A stretch of 64,000 nucleotides of DNA, from contig NC_134652.1 of the NCBI RefSeq assembly GCF_030463565.1, positions 10,505,897-10,569,896 on the forward strand, in the 5' to 3' direction. Under the pieces are notes generated by a model. It saw nothing but the letters and a program-made list of their open reading frames with translations. It did not search any database and was not told the DNA's origin. Position 1 is the stretch's first letter; every line of letters begins with the position of its first letter. This stretch comes from Pelecanus crispus. Taxonomy: Eukaryota > Chordata > Aves > Pelecaniformes > Pelecanidae. Shown piece after piece: positions 48,301-60,300 of this stretch. The position numbers were made by a program, and so were the translations under genes.

Positions 48301-51300
48301 CAGCCAGTTTAGACTTTGCACCCTTCAGGACAGGGACTGTTATTTTTTGCATCTGTTAGAGTGAGCTGTAAAACAGAGCTGTGATTTCAGTTGTATTTCT
48401 GTGTGCTGTCATGATAAAATTAACAGTAGGAAAATGATGACCCAGGACTAAATATAGTAGTCATTTACATTTACACAGTCATGATACTTCATGGCCACTG
48501 TGCAGGGAAATAGGACAGTAAAGTATTACCCACCAGGTAGTTCTTTCATCTAATGCTGCATTGATGTGTTCTGCTTAAAAATTCAGTCCTCATAGATTAC
48601 TTCCCCCAAAAGTATTATCTAAACACCAAATTATTCTTTCACAACTTCATGCCAGATTTCAGGTCTAATATGCTGCTCCTTTACAGATGTGCAGCTCCAA
48701 TAATAGCAAAAAAAATCTTAGGGAGAATCTGGGTATGGATTAGAGAGTAGAGTTTTGACCTTAAGGCTAAGCCCAATCTTCTCTTCCATGGAGACTTCTT
48801 TTCCAAGAATAGGTGGCATGGAGGAAGTACTTATATAGTCTTTGCATGACATAGAGCTACAGGCTATGTAGCCTTTTTGTACATAAGCAGGTTGTAAGTG
48901 CTGTTGGTCTAAAGAGGGAGAAGGAGGAAAAGATGGAGAGTTTTGCAGGCTTTCAGAAGGTAGTCGGTATTTTCTTGTGGGCTGTGGAGATTTGGTGGAT
49001 CAGGCGTACTTGTCATAGTCCCTTGGATTCTGCATTCATATCTTATATAAATGTGTCTTCAGGGCAAAATTACTAGCTGGCACTGAAAACTAGTCTGGTC
49101 TGTAGCAATTAGGGATCTAATGCACAGATGCAGGTAAACATTATGACTAGACAAAATCATCTTAAACCGAGTCGTGTTGATGCTACCACCCAGAGAATTA
49201 GTTCTGTGCAGTTACATTGTTCCTCTGCTTCTCTTGTGTTGGTATTGATGATTTTTGCAGTGAGACAGATGAAGGAACTGACATAGCTGAAAGCTAACAC
49301 AGCAAAAGGCTACATACTAATTCCCTGATATAATTTTGCCAACAGCAGCCTGTCTGATGGTGTCAGTGTGTGAGAGACAAGAAGGGTCACCTAGTAGGGC
49401 CAGAGGTGTTTTTGGAAGTAGCCTTCCTTTAGATTGGTTGAAGGTGCAGCCAAAACTAGGAGGCAGTGAAGTGGATTTGTTATGGTGGGAATTGCACTGT
49501 TTTTGTTGTTTTGTCTTGCATTCATCTCCTTTTGTTGCTGCAGATGATGCAGACTCCATATCACTGTGGACTAAGAGACTGTGTTCACCTTGTTTGTCTC
49601 CCTTCTTGTTCTTCTCCTAAGAAGGGTGTGTTAGTCTGTACTAACAAACTACTAATACCAAGTCTTTTTTTTTTTTTTTTTTAGATAAAATATCGAGAAA
49701 GTGCTGAACAATTCAAATCAGTCTTTCAATGGGATGTAAGATCCAGAGAAATTGAAGCTGCCTATAAAGCCCAACAACTGGCCACCCAGGTAAGAAATAT
49801 CCCTCAAGCCTCCAAGCCGCTAGCCTGCAAAAGACCAAGGATGGGCCTTGGCAGTCCTGATTGTTAGGATTTTACTCACAGTGTTTCAGTGGTAAAAAAG
49901 CCATTGCCTCTCATTTGCCTAAACTTTTCAAAGCTGCATAGCTTGATTATCTGATAGGGTGCAAAAATCAGAAGATGAAGAAGGAAGAGTGTATCTATAC
50001 AGTTAGCTGTTTGGACTGTACATGTGCAGCCGTACGCAATGTGTCTTCTTTCTGCTGACACTGTAGCTTCACAACAAGTGCTCTGATTCCTAGGGGGAAT
50101 TATTTGAGTCTCACTCCACTCACATCCTGACATCTTGATGTCAGTTCTTGTTATACAAGCTCTGCCCTGGTATTCTGAAGGTATGTGGAGTATAGGCCTT
50201 GTGCTGTATGTTTGCAGAGAGTAAATTTCATTTCTACAGCATTTTGTATGTTTACTTTTTTTCTGTCAGATCTGCTGTTTGTGTATTAAAACACAGGTGA
50301 AGATTGGTAGTTATTTAACTTTTGTTTTGTAGAATGCTTACTATGCTGCCTATGAGGAGGGAAAATCGTGGTACTCGGGAACCATCCCAGATCCTGACAT
50401 GGTCAAGATAACACAGGCACAGAAGACTCTGAGTGATGTAAGTGGGCTGATGTTTGGAATAGCTTTATTTTCATGGGCTATCATATTCTGAAGACTTACC
50501 AGTGCATCAAAGCCAACCTTTGGTAAGATGTTACCAAAGGAGAGACTGACATGTTTACTTCTGTCAATAACAATATTTAACCATGTAAGTGATTAAAGTC
50601 ACATAACAATGCTATTGCCCATCCTGGAAATCAAACACTTATATAGTTATGTAATTGAGAAGCACTTCAACTACTGACAAACGATATCTGGGGTGACCTT
50701 GGTTATATCCTGATCTAGTGGGCAATGGTGTTTCCCTCAGTAGAGCAGAACTCATGATGGAAAACGTGTCTTATTTTCCACAGAGGAGACCTTTCATTGA
50801 CTGTATTTCCATGACTGATGAAAATCACTTTTGAATTATGACTGTCTATGCCCATACAATGGGTTAGTGACTCAGTCAACATAGCCAATTAACAGTGGGT
50901 AATTGATATGAATGGGGAATGTTTTCTGTTGTATGTAGGTAATATTTCTACCTAACAAACTTAAAAGGTATAAGTTCTTTAACTTGTTTACTTTTAAATA
51001 AAGTGATACATACCTTTAGGAAACAGGCATTAAAAGAGGAATCACATTAAACTACAGTGGGTTCTTCTGTAACAACAAAACAAAAAATGTTCTTTTTCTA
51101 GTTTCAATATACAGAAGAATATGAGCCGCGGAGAGGCAAAGGCAGCTTTCCTGCTATGATCACTCCAGGTTATCAAGTTGCTAAGAGAGCCACCCAGCTA
51201 AGCAGTGATGTAAGTCACAGTATTTTTAATTGTATGCTAGACTGCTGAATTTGGAGAATCCTGGGTTTAGGCCACTCACTTTAGACAGTAGGTTCTATGA

Positions 51301-54300
51301 TGAATATTTGTTGTAGTGTTAATTCTACAAAGTGAGAAAGCTTTAACATGATGCAGGAAACAGTGTTAACAAACTACTTGGCTTGGGAAGAGAATCATAT
51401 AGGATATAGTTATTTCCTGAAAGCTGTAGCCACTTTTGCTGTAATTTATCACAACTTAAAAGAGATTATAAGTCACTCTAAAAGGTTTATTTAATTCATT
51501 ACCTGTATTTTCACTTTATGACTTTATGAATCTATTTATTTACATCTGACGTTTTTCGCTTTATTATTTGAAGTTAAATACCATAATATTAAATAAAAAT
51601 ACCATAATATTCGATTTAATTAATATACAAGCTACTTTAAATATATGCACAGAAAATTGCTTGTTTATAAAAATAACAATTTAACTGAAAAAGATCGAGT
51701 AAAAATAAATCCTGTAGAAATTATTTTAAAGTATTTTATTGTTTTCTGCTAACACTGTCTGCGTTGTCATTGCGGTATGATCTTAGTGTTTTGGGCCATT
51801 AATGACTATTCTCATAATATTTTAATCAAATGTATGGCTCACATAAATCCAATATAATTTGAAAATTTTATTATCTCTGTCCATTTCTGTCTCCTTTTGG
51901 CATTCACTTTAAGGAAATTGGGTCTTAAATATACTGACAGCATGACTGTACAATGGAGAGTGTCATGACTGCTGTTGCTCATTTTCTCTTGAAGCCTTCT
52001 GATAGAAAATGCGTATTTCCTACTTATTGTTTGTAATATGCATTTTATATGTTTTCTCCCTCAGGTAGAATATAAGCGGGGACATGAAGAGAGAGTTTCG
52101 AAGTTCACCTCTGTGGTAGACACTCCAGATATACTTCATGCAAAGGTTGGAGGACAGCTTTCAAGTGACGTGAGTGAAACAAAACAGGTTGACCTGTTTT
52201 TGACTCTGCAAGTGGCTTTTAGGACATTCATAAATCACTTAAAAATATGAACATAAAGAAAAGTAAAAAATTAATATCTGAAAGGCAGACTCTTTAAATG
52301 TGTATTACCTTAAAATATTCTTGATACATTTTACCATTAAGTATTTAATACTTCCAGTTATAAAGACCATATCCAGTTCTAGGCCATTTTAGGGACTAGC
52401 TGGCTGTCAGAACTGAAGGCAGAGAGCTAGTCTGTTCTATACCTAGAAACTGGCTGCCATGCAAAGTAAAGGAGGAAGCTGCCTGACTCTAATATTAATA
52501 AAGCCGGCATTGTGCAGACAACTTTGGTATTTTGTTTAAATAACTGTGATCCATCCTATTCCCTGAATGAGACACAGAGGTCCTGCAGAAGATACGTGAT
52601 CATGTGGTTAAAGACTACATTGTAAAGCATACAGACAAGGAGGTAGATTCAGACTTCATGGTTCGTCTTCCTTTTGGCAGATGACAGCCGTTGAATGCCT
52701 GACTTTGCAACTTTAAGAATTGATTATGTGTGTAATTAAGATACATGTGATCTAATTACTGCTGAATTGTCTTGGATTTTTACAGTTGAAATATACAGAA
52801 GACTTTGAAGAACGGAAAGGGAAAGGCAGCTTTCCTGCTATGATCACTCCAGCTTATCAAATAGCCAAGAGAGCAAATGAATTAGCCAGTGATGTAAGTG
52901 TCCAAAGCAAGGTCTTTTTTTGGGAAGAAAATAATTAATTCTCACACAAAATTTTTATTAAAATGTTTACCAGCAGAAATTCTGTGAGCATTGTGGAATT
53001 ATGCTAGCAGTGCACTTCATACACAGATTTTCAAGTGATTGTCTTTTGCAGGGACAAAGTTGAGTTTTATGCACAAAAAGAAAATTAGGTGGTTTATTTG
53101 TGAATGAACACTGGATTTTTGTGGGCAAAAGTGTCCCCTTTACCCAGCCTCCTGTTGCATACAAATGAGAAGGAAGACAATAAGGAGTCAGCTGGAGGTC
53201 TTTGATTTCATTCTGCCCAACCCAGCATGAGTTAGAGCGGGTGAAGTGCAGCTCTAACTTAAACATCCACAATATTTCTGGGTGACCTTGTATCAGGGGA
53301 GGGCTGTGTTTGCAGAGCTCTGCTTTGCCATGACTTTCCATGCTCCCGGTGTGCCTTACAGTTCATTCTGCTATTCCTTCTTTTGTGCTTTTGCAAGATG
53401 AGGCTTTTATGAAAGTAGCTTCTTGAATAGCAATTATATATGTAAAGTATATACAGACACACACACACACACAAACACATGCATACATTTGACATAGATA
53501 CAGATTTATAAAATACAGCTTTCTATTCCACTTTTTACTTCCCTTACTGTTGTTGGTTTGTTTTTTTTTTTTTAAACTCTTTGGTATACTGATCCTTATT
53601 GGCTTTCTTTTCCTCTCCAAACATAACAAAACCACAACACCCCTGTATTCTTTAAAAAGCATTGTAACAGGACACCAGTATCGCTTCAAAATGTACAGTT
53701 AATTGTGTTTTGTCACTGGAGACTGAAAGGAAAGCTCTTTTTGTTGGAGAAGATAACACATTGTGCTAACTCAATGGAAGTGAATTTAAACATTAAGAGT
53801 CATTGAGGAAAATAAGAGATCTATAATTTTGAAGGCAAAAGCAACTGACTCTAAAATATTTAAATGTTTTTGTTTACCTTTGATCTGTGGAAAGCCCTTC
53901 ATTTGTGTCAGCAAACACACATTGTGGTTAAAGGGCAGCATAAGGTTATAGGCATTATTTTGGCTTCAGCAAAGCTAGTGTAAATCTTGGTCTAAACTTG
54001 AAGGTTGATTGCCTAAAATTCCCTTGATCATTGAGGATATCAGCATCTTTCAGAAACAAGCCCATTTATTAACAGTGTTCCGATGACCCTGTGGTAAGAA
54101 AAGTGCTCTATGGTAACCATGAATTTACATTACACTCAGTTTTATTTTTTAACCTGCTGGAGCATCAGGAATTAGCCACTGACAAGCAGGGGGTGGTGAA
54201 CACTCTGAACTAATGGTCTGGGTTGAACTGGCAAGTCCTATGTTCCTAGTGCATTATTAAAAAGTACACCACTAGTTTTGTTTTTATATCTTCAAGTGGC

Positions 54301-57300
54301 ATATTTGACTTCTGTAGATTGGTGGCAATGGGAATTTTGACAATCTTTTATTGTCAACATGTGTGTGTCATTGATTATTATTTATTATGCAGCATCTGTG
54401 TACCAGACTAAACTCATCCAGATGATTCTTTTCCTTTTCTTTTTTTTCTGTTAGGTAAAGTATCATCAAAGATATGAAAAAGAGATCAAGGGAAAAGCCA
54501 GCCATACAGCTGGAACAGATGTTACTTTTGCAAGAGAAAATGTAGATCAATATGGCCAGGTATGCAACATCCGAGAGATACCCATGCTGATGTTGATCAT
54601 TACTATGGCTGGTTGCTCAAGACTTTAGAAACTGCAGTGAGACCTGTTTTCACTTTGCTTTCCTGTATGAGAAAGCAAGGTCTCAAAGGAAAAGGTAGTA
54701 TGCAACAGCACCATGCTCTAAATGTGTAATATATTTGGCATTGGCACTTACAAGATGAGACTACAAGGTGCATGCACTGTCACTGCATGAACCTTATGGT
54801 GGAGTCATTCCAAAAGGTAAGCCTTACCTTGGCAAATTTGGTCTGTGTACATGTGTGCACTATACATTTCTATGGCGGTGTTGTTACGTATCACACTGAA
54901 ATGTGTTTACTTGTGGAAACTTTCCCAATCCATGAGCAAGAAAATGTAAATTCAATTGGGAGAAAAAGTGAAAGGGCTGTGAAATGGTAGAAAGTTAGTA
55001 GATAGTCAAACATCTTTCCCTGCCAGTATTTTTAGAAATCTTAGAAGCTTTGCAGCTCTAAATATGTGCAAGTGGCACTGAAGATCATACAGGATCTCTT
55101 AGATTTCAGCTTTTCTACAAAAGTGGTGTTGTAAGCTTGTCAAGTTGTAGTTCTGCATCTGTGGACCCAAATAATCTTTAGTTCTGTTTTGGTCTGTCAC
55201 ATTCATTTTGCTTTTATTTCATTTTTAAGAGAATGCAATTATTATTGTGGTCTCCCAAAATGCATCCAAAGTTGTATTCCAATTAAGTTAGGGAAATAGT
55301 ACACCTAAATAGAACTGAATACAGCTAAAGGGAATTTGAAAGGAATTAAATAGTGTGTTTGTATAAACAAAACTGTATGGTTAGTCTTAGGTTTTTCATG
55401 CTAGCTCCTCAAGAGACCCATATACTTTGGAGAAATGAAGGAACAGGGAATATATTATCCTAAGACATTTGGGAGTTTTATGTTTCTTCACTTCTTCTGT
55501 CCAAACCTACATCTTGTAATGTCTGAAAAGCAAACCATCCTTGAAGAATATGAGTTTAGAATATGTAGCAATGAAGTGTTCAATTAGTTTCTGTCTTTTG
55601 AACTACTACAAGTTTCAGTAAGAATAAACAAATAAAATGAATTTGAAAAAGTGCCAATTGCATTTTCAAGCATTGGAATGCTGATATCTTTAGAATTAAT
55701 TTAAGTTTTTTTCTTTGAAAGTATCTTTGAAACTTCAGTCACAGACTTCAAATTTAATTTGATTTTTAATCTTCATAGATTGAATTCTGATATTTTTATT
55801 CAAATAAAATAGAGCCACTGAAATTAATGGATCTTTCTGAGCGAAGCGTGCATTAACATGGGTAAAGGGATTAGATTTCTAACTATTGAGATCATGAGGG
55901 TACATCATACAGATATATATATAACATGAGACAATTTAAGGAATCTTACTGTAAAATCCCTGTGTGCTGAACACCTGCTTTGTTCATGTTTAAAAATCTT
56001 AGAATTGGCTAAAATTAATTATCTGGAACTTTGACAATGCTGTTTTGTAATATGGGCAATATTAGAAATGAGATAAAAATGTATTTGAGAAAGTTAGAAG
56101 AAAAAGAAAATGGCAAGTTAGTCTGAAGAATTCAAACTTATGAATGGGATTTTAAAAAACTAACTCAGCTGATTGGTCAAGGATATTTTTTTATTTTATA
56201 TAGAATAATTTAGATCCAATAACTGTAACTACATTATATTGTTCACAAAATTATGATATGGCCTATCTTATCATGTGACATTGATGGTGCACAAAATGAC
56301 CTACACTGGATTGTTTTGCATGAGAAGTCACAGGAGAGATACCCCCAAGTGTTTATAGTCCTTTCTATCTGTACAATGAAGCAATGAATTTTCCTACTAA
56401 AAAGGACTACGGGGATTTATGAAATCACCCAAGGCCCCACCTGCTCTTGTACGATGAGTAAACACTGAATTTTCTTCAGGATTATATGGATGAGTATGAA
56501 GAACGCAGAGGGAAAGGAAGCTTTCCTGCTATGATCACTCCAGCTTATCAAAATGCCAAGAAAGCAAATGAATTAGCAAGTGATGTAAGTATGAGACCTG
56601 AATCAATACAATTCATAAACAATTAAAACCAGCAGTTTGTCAGAGCAGTGCCTAGGAGGATAATGCTAAAATTACACTTGAGAAGTAAACAACAATGACA
56701 TTTCACTGCATTGCTGGGAACTGGATGGCTCAGGGGATTAATAAATATCCATTAATAGAAGGGGACACAGCTCCAACTTGCATGAGGGAGGAGATGGATG
56801 TAGCAACTAATGGGGATCCCTACTGTCAGGTTAACCCTCCTGGCAAATCTGCACCTGTATTATTAATGAAACCTTCAACTGCCTTAATCATCCTGTGGAC
56901 TACAGTGGTATTCCCAGTAGTGAATAAATGGAGGATGAATGAGCTGAACTGGTTTTGATATTTTGATGTATCATGCCTCTAGCGCAAAGCAAGTTATATG
57001 GAGGAAAAGAAACCATAGTGTATGACACTGTCACTTCACAAGAGTGAGCTTATTTCTAGGCTGGGGATTTTTAGGTTTGGGTGGCAAGCTAAAGAATCGG
57101 CAAAAAAGGTGGTGATTTGTGATTCTTGCATGCAGCCCATTGATTAAAGAGCCTCAGTCCTATTTGAGGAGACCATTTCTGGTAGTGACAAAAAATGGGT
57201 CAGTCTGTGGGTCATTACCCTGTGGCTGCTGTGAAGGGTTCCTGCGAGTGACAACCTTTGTAGTGTGGACACCTGTCCCCCACAGGGCTATCTGAGCTGA

Positions 57301-60300
57301 TGGGCTCAGTCTGTTTTCTGAGGAGCTAACAGATGGTTGAGTCTTTCAGTTTGTACTAGCCTGGACTAGACACTAGCAGTAAACTAGAGTGAAAGGATCA
57401 GTCATATTCTGTCACCTGAGCTTATGACTGAGAGAATATAAAAAACCCGAAACCTTCTGTGACCAGTCCCTATTTTGATGACAAACTCAGTGATCCCCTG
57501 TTTAAACATGAAATATTTAACCTTTCCAGATGAAGATGGCAGTTTCATAGGTTTTCAAAATGCTAATGGTCAGCAGTTTCCTCATTAATTTGTAATACCT
57601 GGAGCAAGGAAAAGCGTTGGTTCATGGCAGTAACCTTAACTCACTAGATTACTTATCAAGCTGCTTCATATCTTTAAAGCCTGAGAAACTGTGTGCAGAC
57701 TTGGAAAATGAAATAAAAACCACTTTGCACTTCGGCACATTTCAAATAATTTGTTATTTTTTTATATTATGAATCTGATTTTTAAAGCGGTGGCATAAAA
57801 TGAAGAATAGAAGCGTCTCCTTGTATGCAAGAGATATTGAAATATATTGAAATATATTCCCAACAGGGTTTTTTCTGGACAACATTTGGCAAAAGGCCAA
57901 TATAAGTATTACCTCTCTTCACCCATCCTAGCTCAATTTAAGTCAATAATCTGAAGTCTAAATTAAATTAACAGATCCCTTATTTCAATATTGATTTGGT
58001 AGAGAAATATAATTGTCTTAAAACATTATAAGTGCAAAAGGAGACAGCTCTCTCAAAAAGCTGGTTCCTACAAAAGGAAAAGTTCACAGAGCACTTGATG
58101 ACTATCTTTACTTCTCTGAGTAGAAGTCTAAAATTAAAGTACTGAGAATTAACTTCAGTAATAGACGAGCACACAAGCTCCAACCAGTCACTAGCCAAGA
58201 ATCTGCTAGTTATCTGTTCAAGCTATGAACAACAACCAGTGCTGTTCAATCTACATAAAAAATTGATTAAAAAAATGCTGTCTAGTGAAGTGGCTTGGCA
58301 GGGATTGTTAGGGCTGTGGTTTTATATGTGGTTTATTTCAGGAAATAACAACTTGCAGTGTTTCAACTTAGCAAGTTCTATTTGCTTATCAAAGCAAGAA
58401 TAAGAAAAATCTTATCCCAACTCATGAAGCCAGTCTAAATAGCAATGGTGAAAAGGTAGACATCTATTTTATAATTTTCCCTACTTCTTTTCAGATAAAA
58501 TACAAGAAAGATCTTTCCAAGATGAAAGGTGCAGCTCACTTTCACTCCCTAACGGCTGAAGACAACTTAGTCCTTAAACAAGCCCAAAGTGTTAACAAGC
58601 TTGTCAGTGAGGTAAGGGGTTGAATCGATCTGTTAACAAGTTTCAGAGCAGCTCATACAAACATTTGTGTCTGACGGGTAAGGACTACAAATATAAGAAG
58701 CTGTTGTTCTTATCAGCCTGTATGTAACAATTATCTGTGTGTAGCACAGTAAGTGGAGAGAAAGGTGCAAGAACAGATCTTCAGGTGCTGTTATCTGGCA
58801 CTTCCAATGATCTATATGAAAGTATGGGAAATTAACCCCAGAAGAGTAATTCTAATTCTGGCCACATGAAGAATAGAAATCTTAAAGAAAAAAAAACCCT
58901 TAATTGTGCTGTTAATGTACTGTGAAGTTATAATCATAAATGCTTTAGGATGACTTGGGTGTGTACCTTAGAGTGTTTCAAAGAAGGTTCTACTGATAGT
59001 TAAAAAATAACACCAACAGGCCCAGATTTGTACTGTTCTGTTAATGGAGGTTTCTTTTTGCTTCCATCATGTGAAAGACTGTGAGTTACTGATAATGCAT
59101 TCTTCTTCTGCTTGGCAAGAGAAGATTGCTACGGAATTCTCAGCAGATTCTGAATTATTAATTTATTTATAGTGTCATATCAGCTATAAAGCTATTAATA
59201 AATGTGAGTTTCTAGAGCTTCCCCATGGCAGTTTAAAAACTTAATACTCCTGAGATGTCAAAGTGTAAAACCTTCAATAATGAAAAACCCCTGGAAGTAG
59301 GACTGGAAGGGGCCTCCTGGGCCAATGCTTCCGGACTCCTGCTGTTTCGGCACAGTATCATATAATCCTCTTTTTCTAATTTCTAGTTTATTCCTGTCCA
59401 CTTTATTACTACTGTGTTTTGTGCCGACGTTGCCCTTTAGTTTAAAAAGTTCTTCTCCCTGCATGATTACCTTTCTGAGATGTTTACAAGCAGATATCAT
59501 TTTCTTCTCTCTGCCTTTGTTTTCCTAGTCTAAGCAAGCCAAATTCTTCTCATCTCTCACAGTTTTCCTTTGCAGCTGTTACAGGCTGAGTGCATATTCC
59601 TTAAACAAGAATGACTGTAAGAGTGTGTAAGTTCTTGATAAGGTCTTGCTGGAACCTGGTACATAGCACGCGCACTTCCAAGTGCCTGCTCAAAAGTCTC
59701 CTCTTGCTCCTGCCTTGGCCTGCATTTGCCTTTTTCATGGTTGTGTTACTTTGGCATCTTGCCATCTTTCTGTGGTCAGCCTACATGTGAATAGTTTTCT
59801 CTTTCTTGGCCTTTGCAGGTGATGAGCTCTTATAGCTGAAATTTTTATGACTACTCCCTATGTATATTAACCCCTATATTGCTGAATTTAGTCCCATTTC
59901 TATTACCCCTTTTAATATCACCCCCAAAATTCCTACTTCAGAGCAAAGGTACTTAATGAAAATATTAAACAAATTCTGTGTTTAAACTTACTCTTAAGAT
60001 TTCTGCTGGTAAACTTCTCCCTGTTCAATCCTGTTGAAAAACACCTATTGCTTTTTCTGCTTTCATTTGCTCCACACTCCCCTTAAAATTCCGTCGTAGA
60101 TCTTTGTTTTTGCTAATAATTTTCCCCATGGCACTGTCTCATACACTTTGCTGAGGTCCAAATTGATGAAATTGATTGCATTTCTTTTGCCTATAAAATG
60201 AGAACAGAGTATATGAAAACCATTTTCACAATAATTTTCATCATATGCCAACTGATGAAAGCCATGTATCAAAATCTCTGAACAGTGGGTCTGGCTAGTA

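Larger units (their letters stand above)
46533..49684 (+). other. NRAP: NRAP intron 3 (about 3.2 kb)
   Basis: No exon was recognised. It contains an MIR-like fossil (48205-48345) and ends in a long poly-T tract next to the exon 4 acceptor. Confidence 0.75.
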
